DNA of 64,000 nt from Stigmatella ashevillena (GTDB lineage Bacteria; Myxococcota; Myxococcia; Myxococcales; Myxococcaceae): the NCBI RefSeq assembly GCF_028368975.1, contig NZ_JAQNDM010000002.1, forward strand, positions 6,070,425 to 6,134,424, read 5' to 3'. Below are positions 55,301-62,912 of the stretch, piece after piece. The stretch's first letter is position 1. Each line of letters begins with the position of its first letter. Position numbers and translations under genes: made by a program. The notes beneath the pieces were generated by a model. It saw only the letters and a list, made by a program, of their open reading frames with translations. It was not told the DNA's origin and searched no databases.

Positions 55301-55994
55301 GCCGCCCATCTTCCGTGCGCTCCACGAGGATGTTGGAGGGCTTGAGGTCCCGGTGGATCAACCCCGCGCGGTGCGCGGCGTGCACCCCCTCGGCGGCGTC
55401 CCGGAGCACCATGACCTTCTGCTCCACGGTGAGCTCGTGAGCAAGCTGGGTCAGCGGCTGCCCATTCACGTACTGCATGGCGATGAAGGGGCGCCCCTCC
55501 ACCTCCCCTACCTCGAACACCTGGCACACCCGCTCGTGGTCCACGCGGGCCTGGGCCCGGGCCTCGGACAGCAGGCGTTGGATTAAGTCTGTGTCATCGC
55601 CCCGGACGAACTTGAGGGCCACGTTGCGGCGCAGCCGGGGATCATAGGCGAGGAACACCTGGCCCATGCCCCCCTGTCCCAGGAAGCGCACCCCCTGGTA
55701 GCGCTCCCAGGTGGGCACGGGAAAGCGGGGGTCCACCTTGTGGCGCTCCTGGAGCGTGAGCGCGGGGCCCAGGGTGTCCGCGCCGCCGGGCCGCGCCCGC
55801 GTCACCGTGGATTCGTCCTCCACCCCCCGCAGAGAGGCGAGCGACTTCTCCGAGAGCACCCCTCGCTCCCGGAGCACCGCCAGGGGACTGAGCCGCCGGT
55901 GCCGGGCCTCTTCGCGCAGACCGTCGGCCTCTTCGCGCGAGATGAGGCCCTCGCTCACGGCAATGCGCAGTTCCGCCTCGTGTTCTTCTTGCAT
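52341..55994 (-). CDS. Ser/Thr protein kinase with large TPR domain
   Basis: 1217 residues. A helical N-terminus like that of the left-edge kinase, a linker, the kinase domain (99-357): GQGGMG loop, Lys128, HRDLKPSN at 214-221, MDFG with Asp238, SPEQ. One membrane helix (385-404), then about 800 residues of TPR-like helices (repeated AL/NP-type units with A-x-x-Y-x-x-A-I). The kinase half has extreme G/C third positions; the TPR half is visibly lower, hinting at separate evolution. Likely senses an envelope or protein cue and phosphorylates cytoplasmic targets such as FHA proteins. Confidence 0.92.
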   Translation of the reverse strand: MQEEHEAELRIAVSEGLISREEADGLREEARHRRLSPLAVLRERGVLSEKSLASLRGVEDESTVTRARPGGADTLGPALTLQERHKVDPRFPVPTWERYQGVRFLGQGGMGQVFLAYDPRLRRNVALKFVRGDDTDLIQRLLSEARAQARVDHERVCQVFEVGEVEGRPFIAMQYVNGQPLTQLAHELTVEQKVMVLRDAAEGVHAAHRAGLIHRDLKPSNILVERTEDGRLKPFVMDFGLAREWSEMGNTATGAVLGTPHFMSPEQARGEVARLDRRADVYSLGATLYHLLTGHHAIPGTNGLEVLTNIPTVEPSSPRKLDPDVPKDLEAIVLKCLEKDRSARYDSARALAEDLDRFLAGEPVLARPMGLGYRLRKKALKHRVAVSVSGVALLAVALALGWAFYTQRQASRREYLARRFTEQVEHIEALARYSGLSPLHDTRADLQELRQHIATLEAEVARAGGLAAAPGRYALGRGALALGDEVSARQHLEAAWRSGYREPRVAYALALVMGHLYQDGLLEAERLRDASVREARRLEVERQYRDPALAYLRQSEGADVPSTEYVAALLSFYEGRFDDALARLDAIGNRLPWFHEAPLLRGDILQARAARHWNQGEGEEAKKDLEEGRRAYAAAAEIGRSVPSVHQAMAKLEYTAMLMALYGQGDVLPPFTRGMEGVARAIQASANAPTSLILKARFHRRLVEVQFNRGENPEMALQTALSVTREVLQQQPTAWEARLELGRLFFMSARFRQSQGLDPREQLLSAQQSLLDIPTEVQEAEYHETLGLIFFTWASYEQDTGASSEEHWRLAIESLQTATRISPLSTGTWTNLGMARYRYADGMVANASPDVGSHREQLLRQAWEALQRAMELNPQNWVPYFYGGNIHNAWAEMHRCGDEGSNYLDTALVLFRKGLAINPQAPNLHNGLGFTLFNQAQRRWEHGGDAFALLQEAQASYEEAIRLAPLQLYGHINRGSAFLLRATFQRDRGQDPSDSLRSATASFEEAIELSRDEADSQAGLGESLTWLADAALRQGKAPSTFLQRAEKTLREALALNPKHARAWLYLGLMHRLQASWRVRQGITPDADLQEAARAYEKSLELMADAFEARLAFGALQFDWATFEAQAGHAPVLPLERGLTLVEEVLSTCPEWPRALLLRSQLRLMRAGTKTNAAEQQAWLARSREDLSRALKKNPNLASGWKESSQPHPTSPESPNPR

Positions 55995-56024
55995 CAGGCC
56001 CCGCTCTCCAAGACTTCCGGGCGA

Positions 56025-56669
56025 TTATGGACCCTGGGCATACCCCGAGCGTGCCACCTGCGCCCACTCCTCCAGACGCAGGGAATCCTCCTCCGTCCAT
56101 TCGCCCAGGAACACCTGGATGATGCCGCCATCCAGCGCCTCGAGGGAGGCCTCGATGCGGGCGCCCGGTTCCACGCTGAAGCCCGGGGCGTGGATGCCCT
56201 CGAAGCGCTGCACGGTGAGAGAGGTGACACGCGTGTCCGGAAACTCCGCGAGGCACGCATCGAGCAACTCCTGGGGAGGGCGGTAGGGCGGAGGGGCGCC
56301 CACATGGACCTGCCAGGGGTCCATCTGCCGCCGCCGCGTGGTGTCCTTCACCCAGCGGGAGACGGCGCGCCGATGCGTGGCGCCCACGTTGCCCACGGAC
56401 TCCGGGCGCCGCATCCCATCCTGTCCCCGGACGTGCAGCGTATAATGAGGTTGCTCCTCCCCCCACCACAGGCTCATCTCGAACCGGTCTCCCGGGCCGA
56501 GCCCTTCCGGTTGGAAGAGGGCCTCCAGGTGCAGGATGAACTCCTCCAGGGAGAGGCTCACCCGGTGCTCGCGCAAGGCATGCCAATCCGTCCGCGAGAA
56601 GAACAACACCCGCGCACGGTAGGCGTGCGGATCCGTGCGCAGCAATTGCCTCCAGACGTCAGCGCTCAT
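56025..56669 (-). CDS. Hypothetical protein upstream of kinase
   Basis: 214 residues from ATG 56669 (an in-frame ATG at 56681 adds four). Unknown family; soluble, rich in Trp, Arg and Glu. Segments such as DPWQVHVGAPPPYRPPQELLDACLAEFPDTRV and GGIIQVFLGEWTEEDSLRLEEW suggest a mixed alpha/beta fold. Its stop is 30 nt before the kinase start on the same strand, so the two are probably co-transcribed; it might be a substrate or regulator of the kinase. Confidence 0.65.
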   Translation of the reverse strand: MSADVWRQLLRTDPHAYRARVLFFSRTDWHALREHRVSLSLEEFILHLEALFQPEGLGPGDRFEMSLWWGEEQPHYTLHVRGQDGMRRPESVGNVGATHRRAVSRWVKDTTRRRQMDPWQVHVGAPPPYRPPQELLDACLAEFPDTRVTSLTVQRFEGIHAPGFSVEPGARIEASLEALDGGIIQVFLGEWTEEDSLRLEEWAQVARSGYAQGP

Positions 56670-56724
56670 GGGCAGGCCCAACGTATCGCCCGGTTCTGGC
56701 GCGCGCGCACCGGGAAAACACCGT

Positions 56725-56793
56725 CCGTGAAAGCCGGAAATCGCGAGACTCCCTTTTCGTCGGCAAGAGTCACGAGAGTTTCCGGCTTCACGG
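56725..56793 (-). terminator. Long imperfect inverted repeat after proline dehydrogenase
   Basis: CCGTGAA(A)GCCGGAAA (56725-56740) pairs with TTTCCGGCTTCACGG (56779-56793) with one bulged A; inside, GACTC/GAGTC (56747-56751/56767-56771) extend it around a 15-nt loop. It lies 30 nt after the proline dehydrogenase stop. A terminator is likely; a REP-like element is possible. Confidence 0.55.
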
Positions 56794-56822
56794 TAAATGC
56801 AGTCAAGGGGCGCTTTGAGCGC

Positions 56823-57761
56823 TTAGCCCTTCACCAGGTTCTTCATCACGAACCAGAGGTTGGCGGGGCGTTCGGCCAGCCGGCGCATGAAGTACGGGTA
56901 CCAGGAGCGGCCATAGGGCACGTAGATGCGCACCGGGAAGCCTTCGCCCGCGAGGCGAAGTTGCAGGTCCCGGCGAATGCCATACAGCATCTGGAACTCG
57001 AAGGCCCCCTTGGGCAGGTGCTGCTTCGCCGCGTACTCCAGCGTGGCATCGACCATGCGTTCATCGTGCGTGGCGATACCGTGATACACGCCACTGTCGA
57101 GCAGCACGCGCATCACCCGGATGAAGTTCGCGTCCACGTCCCGCTTGTCTGGAAACGCCACGCGGGAGTTCTCCAGGTAGGCGCCCTTGCACAGCCGAAT
57201 GCGCACGCGGCGCGCGCACAGCGCTTTCGCGTCCGCCTCCGTGCGCCGCAGGTAGCTCTGGAGCACCGCGCCCACGTGGGCTTCACCAAACTCCGCGTGC
57301 AGCGCGCACACGGTGTCCAGCGTCGCCTGGGTGACCTCGCTCTGCTCCATGTCCACCCGGACGAAGGACTGGCGCGAGGTGGCCTCCGCCACCACCGTGC
57401 GCGCGTTCTCCAACGCCAGCGCCTTGTCGAACAGCAGCCCGCACTGGGTCAGCTTCAGCGACACATTGGCGCGCACGCCTTGCGCGTCGATGCGGGCCAG
57501 CAGCCGGCGGTATTCACGCACTTCATCGCGCGTCCCCTCCGCGGTGCGCACCGCCTCGTTGAGGTGGTCGAAGCTGGCCATCAGGCCTTGGGCGTTGAGC
57601 GCCCTCACCGCCTCCACGGCGTCTTCCAACTTCTCACCGGCGATGAAGCGGCTGGCCAGTTCGCGCAAGGGGCCCAGCCGGGTGGCGGCATTCTTCAAGC
57701 CCTCCTGGCGAGAGAGAAAGAGCAGGGCGGAGCGGGACAGGTCGGTGGGTGTGGTGGTCAT
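56823..57761 (-). CDS. Proline dehydrogenase
   Basis: 312 residues from ATG 57761, 5 nt after the upstream stop. Monofunctional FAD enzyme oxidising proline to pyrroline-5-carboxylate, first step of proline use. TIM-barrel features: DHLNEAVRT, NVSLKLTQCGL, VRVDMEQSEVTQATL, RIRLCKGAYLE, the helix-8 region YVPYGRSWYPYFMRRLAERPAN typical of PRODH. Lacks the P5C dehydrogenase and DNA-binding parts of PutA. Third gene of an acyltransferase-hydrolase-PRODH unit, an odd grouping; no P5C dehydrogenase is present nearby. Confidence 0.92.
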   Translation of the reverse strand: MTTTPTDLSRSALLFLSRQEGLKNAATRLGPLRELASRFIAGEKLEDAVEAVRALNAQGLMASFDHLNEAVRTAEGTRDEVREYRRLLARIDAQGVRANVSLKLTQCGLLFDKALALENARTVVAEATSRQSFVRVDMEQSEVTQATLDTVCALHAEFGEAHVGAVLQSYLRRTEADAKALCARRVRIRLCKGAYLENSRVAFPDKRDVDANFIRVMRVLLDSGVYHGIATHDERMVDATLEYAAKQHLPKGAFEFQMLYGIRRDLQLRLAGEGFPVRIYVPYGRSWYPYFMRRLAERPANLWFVMKNLVKG

Positions 57762-57766
57762 GGGTT

Positions 57767-58648
57767 TCAAAGCGGGGTGGAGGGAGAGTCAGCGAGGTGT
57801 TCCCACAGGAAGTCGTCCACGAAGGCGTTGAAGGCTTGCGGATGGCTCATGTACGGCAGGTGGCTGGCTTCGCGGAGCACCTCCAACCGGGCGCCTGGAA
57901 TGCGCCGGGCCACGTCGCAGGCATCGGAGAGAGGGACGACGTGGTCCCTCGCCCCATGAATGATGAGGGTGGGAATCCGGAGGTGTTCCAAGGATTCCAG
58001 GTAATCGGCATCCAAAATGTCCCGGAGCCGCCGCAGCAACTCCACGGGGGAGATGCGCCGCGCCTCGCGGACGATTTCCGAGCGGCCTTCGGGGGGCAGG
58101 TATCGCCCGCCGAGCACCCGCGCCACCGTGGGGGCGAAGAGATAGGCGAAAGGTTTGGGGATGCGCACCAGGGTGGAAAGGCTCAAGGCCCAGCGCCGCA
58201 CGCGGTGCACGCTGGGCACGGGCGATACCAGAATCAGCGCCCGGACACGCTCCGGATGTTTCAAGGCGAAAGCCAGGGCGACGAGGCTTCCAAAAGACGA
58301 GCCCAGGAGGGCAAAGCGGCTGGGAAGCCGGGCCTCAGGGTGGGCCAGGGCCTCCACGTTCCATTGCAAGGGCGCGTACGTCAGCGGGGTGCGCAGCGTG
58401 GGCGTCCATAAAAGCAGACGGTGGTCCGGAGCCAGGGGCGCCAGGGGCGCGAAAGAGCGCCCCGAGGCCCCCAGGCCCGGCAGACACACCACGGTGCGCG
58501 ACGCATTCTCAGTGCCATGAGGAAAGGTGAAGAGGCGGATGGGCGCGCCGCGCACCCGCCGCTCCTCCAGGGGCAATTCGTAGCCTTGCTGAATCTCCTC
58601 CAGCCCGGGGACGAGTGAGGGCGGGGGAGGGGAAGAGGCCTCAAGCAT
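57767..58648 (-). CDS. Alpha/beta-fold hydrolase
   Basis: 293 residues. Alpha/beta hydrolase: CLPGLGASGRSFA oxyanion region, nucleophile elbow LGSSFGS (Ser), Asp in IIHGARDHVVPLSDA, His in ASHLPYMSHP. No signal peptide, so cytoplasmic. Esterase or lyase type cannot be told. Its start overlaps the end of the acyltransferase gene by 8 nt. Confidence 0.85.
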   Translation of the reverse strand: MLEASSPPPPSLVPGLEEIQQGYELPLEERRVRGAPIRLFTFPHGTENASRTVVCLPGLGASGRSFAPLAPLAPDHRLLLWTPTLRTPLTYAPLQWNVEALAHPEARLPSRFALLGSSFGSLVALAFALKHPERVRALILVSPVPSVHRVRRWALSLSTLVRIPKPFAYLFAPTVARVLGGRYLPPEGRSEIVREARRISPVELLRRLRDILDADYLESLEHLRIPTLIIHGARDHVVPLSDACDVARRIPGARLEVLREASHLPYMSHPQAFNAFVDDFLWEHLADSPSTPL

Positions 58649-59363
58649 GGCAGGCCCTCAGCAAGAGGCCTCGCACGCTGGCGGCGATCCGGTCCCGGAA
58701 AGCCTTCAGGCGCGGCTCCGATGCATTTTCGGGGGGAGGGGCGTGTGGTTCACCCATGGCAAATGTCATACGCACCGGTAGCGGGAGCGGTCCCAATCCC
58801 ATCACCAACGGCACACGGTATTTGTCCCGCGCGGAGAGTCTTAGAGACAGTCGTTCCTCTCCTGGAGGGTAGAAGAACGTGTCATCCACGCCGAAACCCG
58901 CGAAGGGAACGATGGGCACCCGCGCACGCGCGGCCAGCCGGACGAAACCCAAGGCCTGCTCCCAGCGAAGCATGTAGCGGCCATGGGAGCGCTTGAACAC
59001 TTCGCGGGCTCCGCCGGGGTAACAGACCACCAACTGGCCTTCGCGCAGCGCCGTCAGGGCATTGGCAGGGGTTCCTTCTACCCCCCCGAGCCAGGGGAGC
59101 ACCGTGCGGAGCAGGGGGATGCGGAAGAAGCCCCGGTCGGCCAGACCGAGGGGATACCGGCCGCTGGCCTGGTGCAGCAGGTGGAAGAACGCGGGCGTCT
59201 CGTATCCCCACACGCCATGGTTGCCGACGAGGAGAACCGCCCCATGGCTGGGCAAATGCTCGGCGCCCAACAACTGCGCGCGATGATACATCGCTGACAG
59301 TGTGGCCCCTGCCTCGGCCAGCCGGAAGAACGCGCGACGGGTGGTAGCGGACAGAGATTCCAC
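58641..59363 (-). CDS. Lysophospholipid acyltransferase-like protein (PlsC family)
   Basis: 240 residues if the GTG at 59363 is used; ATG 59291 is an alternative; neither has a clear ribosome site and the frame upstream is open but of shadow-like composition. PlsC motifs: VGNHGVWGYETPAFF takes the place of NHxxxxD (His with Glu further on), then LADRGFFRIPLLR, FPGG-type VCYPGGAREVF and VPIVPFAGFG. It acylates a lysolipid or other alcohol; the divergent active site (NHGVWGYE) resembles the DGAT/acyltransferase group. First gene of the operon. Confidence 0.8.
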   Translation of the reverse strand: MESLSATTRRAFFRLAEAGATLSAMYHRAQLLGAEHLPSHGAVLLVGNHGVWGYETPAFFHLLHQASGRYPLGLADRGFFRIPLLRTVLPWLGGVEGTPANALTALREGQLVVCYPGGAREVFKRSHGRYMLRWEQALGFVRLAARARVPIVPFAGFGVDDTFFYPPGEERLSLRLSARDKYRVPLVMGLGPLPLPVRMTFAMGEPHAPPPENASEPRLKAFRDRIAASVRGLLLRACHA

Positions 59364-59570
59364 GCGGGAATGAAGATGGGGATGTTTGTTCCCGATGCCA
59401 GCCCTCTCGCTGGGGAAAGACCAGGCGGACAACCAGGCACTCCATTCCCTGGGAGTGAGTGCAAGCTGGCTTTTTTCCGGGGGTTTTCCTGACGCACCGC
59501 TCCCGGTGGACGGAGGCCTGTGTTTCACCGGGTTGTGCAACCCCCCCACCGTGCGGATGGTTGAGAAGCC

Positions 59571-60059
59571 ATGGGCCCTTTTGACATTTTGTCCGAGAAG
59601 CACCGCGAGTTGGAGGAGCACCTGGAGGCACTTCTTTCGGAAGAAGGGGCGGCCGAGGCGGAGGAGCGGACCGGGCCACTGGCCATGCTGATCCGCCAGC
59701 ACACGCGGCTGGAGGAGCGCCACCTGCAGCCGCTGATCCTGAGAGTCGAAGGGCGGAGCCGGGCCCGCGAGGCGTTGGAGGATCATCTGGCCTTGTGTGA
59801 GCTGGCGGAGGAGTTGGAGGAATTCACTCCGGGCGGGCCGGAATGGCAGGCACGGCTCACGGCCCTGGAGGATCTGCTGGTGGCGCACGCTCAAGAGCAG
59901 GAGGGAGCGCTCTTCCCTCGAATTGCTACATGCCTGAATGAGCGGGAGGGCGAGGAGTTGCTTCGTGCGCTCGAAGCTTCGCAAGAGGACCTGGGAAGGC
60001 GTTTTGGATCAACCGCCGAGGGCCCCAACCTGCAGGATGCGCCGCGTTGGGGCGCCTGA
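59571..60059 (+). CDS. Hemerythrin-like HHE domain protein
   Basis: 162 residues, all helical. A four-helix bundle with likely metal-ligand His/Glu positions: EKHRELEEH (first helix), RQHTRLEERH (second), EDHLALCELAEE (third), and VAHAQEQEGALFPRI (fourth). Such HHE proteins bind a di-iron or other metal centre and sense or store oxygen, NO or metals. Monocistronic. A CCTGAA-CGC-TTCAGG hairpin overlaps the stop. Confidence 0.75.
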   Translation: MGPFDILSEKHRELEEHLEALLSEEGAAEAEERTGPLAMLIRQHTRLEERHLQPLILRVEGRSRAREALEDHLALCELAEELEEFTPGGPEWQARLTALEDLLVAHAQEQEGALFPRIATCLNEREGEELLRALEASQEDLGRRFGSTAEGPNLQDAPRWGA

Positions 60060-60069
60060 ACGCTTCAGG
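60055..60069 (+). terminator. Short hairpin at end of HHE gene
   Basis: CCTGAA-CGC-TTCAGG, a 6-bp perfect stem with a 3-nt loop overlapping the stop codon. A second weak hairpin (AAGCGC/GCGCTT then TT) lies at 60134-60160. Low confidence as a terminator. Confidence 0.3.
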
Positions 60070-60203
60070 ATGATGAGCCTCATGTGACAATGCCTCAAAA
60101 GACAATCGACAATTGCGCGCGTGACAGATATTGAAGCGCCTGAAGCAACGAAGCGCTTTTACCTGTCTCAAGCACACATTTCGGTACAAGAGGTTGACCG
60201 CGC

Positions 60204-60725
60204 ATGTCTGTCGACAAAGCTTTCCGTGAGATGATCCGCAACGAAATCGAAGTTCAACTCAAGCCCCTGCGCGCGGTGGTAGCGCGGCTCGAGGCTGGCA
60301 CGGCGGACCTGGAGTCGCTGCGCAGCGTGGTGGAGCGTCTGGCGCCGGTGGCGCAGGCCATTTCGCCGTTGTTTGGGGCGCAGGCGCCCAAGACGGGCAA
60401 GCGTCCTCCCGGCCGTCCGCCGCGCTCGGCGGCGCCCGCCGCGGCCGTGAGCGCCCCGGCCTCCACGGGCAAGCGCCGTGGCCGCAAGCCTTCCGAGGAT
60501 GGCGCGCGCGTGTGCGCGATCCGTGGCTGCGGTTCGCCGAGCCGCACCAAGGGTTACTGCGCGGCGCACTACCAGAAGCTGCGGATGCTGACCAAGACCA
60601 ACCGCCGCCCGAACGCCTGGGTGGATTACGCGCCGCCCAACAGCGTCGAGGACGTGAAGCTGCCGCGTGGCCGCGCCGCCGCCAAGGCGCTCGCCGAGGC
60701 CGCCCAGAGTGGTGGCGCGTCGTAA
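60204..60725 (+). CDS. AT-hook DNA-binding protein with Cys/His motif
   Basis: 173 residues; unknown family. Helical N-terminus (5-60, coiled-coil-like, RNEIEVQLKPLRAVVARLE), two AT-hook-like basic segments (RPPGRPPR and KRRGRKPSED) joined by an Ala/Pro linker, then a CX4CX9CX2H cluster (CAIRGC...GYCAAH) that probably binds zinc, and an Arg/Ala-rich tail. Architecture suggests a chromatin-like or transcriptional architectural protein, comparable in style to myxobacterial HMGA-like CarD, though not homologous to it by what I can see. Monocistronic, with a low-GC upstream region. Confidence 0.75.
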   Translation: MSVDKAFREMIRNEIEVQLKPLRAVVARLEAGTADLESLRSVVERLAPVAQAISPLFGAQAPKTGKRPPGRPPRSAAPAAAVSAPASTGKRRGRKPSEDGARVCAIRGCGSPSRTKGYCAAHYQKLRMLTKTNRRPNAWVDYAPPNSVEDVKLPRGRAAAKALAEAAQSGGAS

Positions 60726-60905
60726 AGACGGTTTTCCAGCGACCTGAACAGTTGAGCAGTGTTTGGGCAGTTCGTCCGCGAACAATGCCTCTCTTTCGAT
60801 GAGGGGGAGAGGCGTTCCGGGCGGCGGCTCTGGGGAGCGCGGCTTCGTGGGCCGCGTACCCCAGCCATTGCGCCCCGGGGCATGGCGGAGCATGAATGCC
60901 GCCCC

Positions 60906-61772
60906 ATGAACAAGCGCGAGATGGAACCAGGCATCGTCACGGAGCTGGCGGGCCACACGACCTACGGCGAATACCTGCAGTTGGACCGGCTCCTGGCCGC
61001 GCAGGTACCTCGCTCGCAGCCCCCGCACCACGATGAGATGTTGTTCATCGTCCAGCACCAGACAAGCGAGCTGTGGATGAAGCTGCTCATCCACGAGCTG
61101 ACGGCATGCATTCGCTATGTCCAGGCGGACAAGCTGGAGCCCTCATTCAAGATTTTCGCGCGCGTGGGGCAGATTCAACGGATGCTCTTCGAGCAGTGGA
61201 GCGTGCTCGAAACGCTCACGCCCAACGAGTATCTGGCGTTCCGGGATGCGCTGGGGCATGCGTCGGGCTTCCAGAGCTTCCAGTATCACGCGGTGGAGAT
61301 GCTGCTGGGGATGAAGGATGCGAAGACGCTGAGCCCTTTCCGGCACGTGCCGGCGCAGCACGCGGAGCTGGAGCGGCTGCTGGAGTCTCCGGGGTTGTAT
61401 GACGAGTTTCTGCGGCACCTGGCCCGCATGGGGCACGCGGTGCCGCAAGACCGGGCGCAGCGGGACTGGAGCCAGCCGTATGAGAAGAGTCCTCACGTCA
61501 CGGAGGTCTTCCGGCGCATCTATGAGAACACGGAGAAGTACTGGGATGCGTACGAGATGTGCGAGAAGCTGGTGGACACCGAGGAGCGGTTCCAGCTCTG
61601 GCGCTACCGTCACATGATGACCGTGATGCGCATTATCGGTTTCAAGCAAGGCACGGGAGGCTCCTCGGGGGTGAATTTCCTGCGCAAGGCCTTGGACATC
61701 CGCTTCTTCCCAGAGCTGTGGGATGTGCGCACCGAGCTGGCGCCCCTGCCGGTTCGCCGCCCCTCTGTCTAG
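60906..61772 (+). CDS. kynA: Tryptophan 2,3-dioxygenase
   Basis: 288 residues from ATG 60906; an in-frame ATG at 60882 is possible. Heme enzyme opening the indole ring, first step of the kynurenine pathway. Clear family motifs: TTYGEYLQLDRLL, FIVQHQTSELWMKLLIHEL (distal His), SGFQSFQYH, and the proximal-His region RYRHMMTVMRIIGFKQGTGGSSGVNFL. Cytosolic. No other kynurenine gene is adjacent in this window. Confidence 0.94.
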   Translation: MNKREMEPGIVTELAGHTTYGEYLQLDRLLAAQVPRSQPPHHDEMLFIVQHQTSELWMKLLIHELTACIRYVQADKLEPSFKIFARVGQIQRMLFEQWSVLETLTPNEYLAFRDALGHASGFQSFQYHAVEMLLGMKDAKTLSPFRHVPAQHAELERLLESPGLYDEFLRHLARMGHAVPQDRAQRDWSQPYEKSPHVTEVFRRIYENTEKYWDAYEMCEKLVDTEERFQLWRYRHMMTVMRIIGFKQGTGGSSGVNFLRKALDIRFFPELWDVRTELAPLPVRRPSV

Positions 61773-61806
61773 CCAGACGCCTGGGGCGGTGATGGGGGCC
61801 CAGGGG

Positions 61807-61845
61807 CGGGGCACAGGAGCGGGGCACAGGGACGGGGCACAGCAG
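61807..61845. repeat. Three 13-bp tandem repeats after kynA
   Basis: CGGGGCACAG starts at 61807, 61820 and 61833, each followed by three variable bases. In the 145-bp gap between kynA and the LprI-like gene; could vary in copy number. No gene function seen. Confidence 0.7.
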
Positions 61846-61917
61846 CGGCGTTGAGTGGAAAGCGTTGCGCGGCACCGGGCCTCGGCCCGGTGGGGGCGTC
61901 TCTGGTAAGCCCTGGGC

Positions 61918-62670
61918 ATGTTCCCACTTGTCCTGGCCCTGACGGTCTCCGCTGCCCCCCCGTCGGCCGTGGACGCCTGGGCCCGGCAAGTGTGCCCCCT
62001 GCCCCCCCTCGAGGCGCACTCCAACGCGGAATTCAAAGTCCAGCAGGCGGGGCGCGTGGCGTGTCTCGAGCGAGCCATGAATCAGGCGGTCGACAAGGTT
62101 CTCCGCCCGCTCAAGAAGAAGGAGCCCACCGCGTTCGCGCAGTGGGGGGCACTCCAGACGGATTACCACCACTGGGTCCGCGAGGCCTGCGCCGCCCTGG
62201 AGGAGGCCCAGTGGCTCGACACCCATACCGGTGCGCGCTCCATGGGGACGTCCTATGGCAGCACCGAACGGGAGTGTCTCCAGGGCCAGTATGCCTGGCG
62301 TGGCTTCTTCGCGGAGGCCTGGAGCCGGAGCGATTGGAAGACGCTCGAAGCGGTGCTCGAGCGCTATGCGCAGGGCCTGTCCGGGCGCCTCGACGCGTTG
62401 GCCAAATACAGGCAACGGGTCGCCGCGGCCGCGGGCCGTGCCCCCGTCAAGGCCGAGCGGGTGGACTCTCCCGCGTGGAAGCTCACCCGGGAGGAGTGGG
62501 CCCGGTATGACAGCCGTTTGAGCCGCGTCGCTCAGGGGCCCCAGCAACTCGCGGAGCGTCAATGTGCCCTGCTGCCCAAGGCAAAGCCTTCCTGCCCCGC
62601 GCGGCTCCTGCCTGGCTTGATGGAGCAGCTGGATTTCCGAGAAGTACTCGGTGAGTCCGAGACGCATTGA
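61918..62670 (+). CDS. Secreted LprI-like protein
   Basis: 250 residues. Short signal peptide (residues 2-14, cleavage near SAAPP). The mature part has widely spaced Cys (QVCPL, VACLERA, REACAALEEA, ERECLQG, RQCALL, PSCPARL) and the AGRVACLERAMNQAVDKVL pattern of LprI/DUF1311 proteins, which inhibit lysozyme in some bacteria. Fold match is moderate; inhibitor role is not proven. Monocistronic. Confidence 0.65.
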   Translation: MFPLVLALTVSAAPPSAVDAWARQVCPLPPLEAHSNAEFKVQQAGRVACLERAMNQAVDKVLRPLKKKEPTAFAQWGALQTDYHHWVREACAALEEAQWLDTHTGARSMGTSYGSTERECLQGQYAWRGFFAEAWSRSDWKTLEAVLERYAQGLSGRLDALAKYRQRVAAAAGRAPVKAERVDSPAWKLTREEWARYDSRLSRVAQGPQQLAERQCALLPKAKPSCPARLLPGLMEQLDFREVLGESETH

Positions 62671-62912
62671 AGGCGCGCTTTCCTCGGCTCTGACAGTCTT
62701 CCCTGTTGGGTTGGATGGCCAATGCCGCACCGTGTCGTCCCGGGGTCAATGTCCTCTCAATTCCTAGGAACGCAACAAGGAGGGTTTTTCTCTTTACGTG
62801 GGATGAATCCTCGACTTGTGTGCGCGCGCTGGTATGGAGCCGGAGGGGCTGAGCCCCTTGAGCTCCGAGGGATGCCCTCCAGCGCCGACTCCCCGCCCGG
62901 ATGGATGACTGT

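Noticed and set aside
61807-61845. CRISPR array
   Set aside because: Repeats are only 10 conserved bases with 3-bp gaps; far too short, and no cas gene is present in the window.
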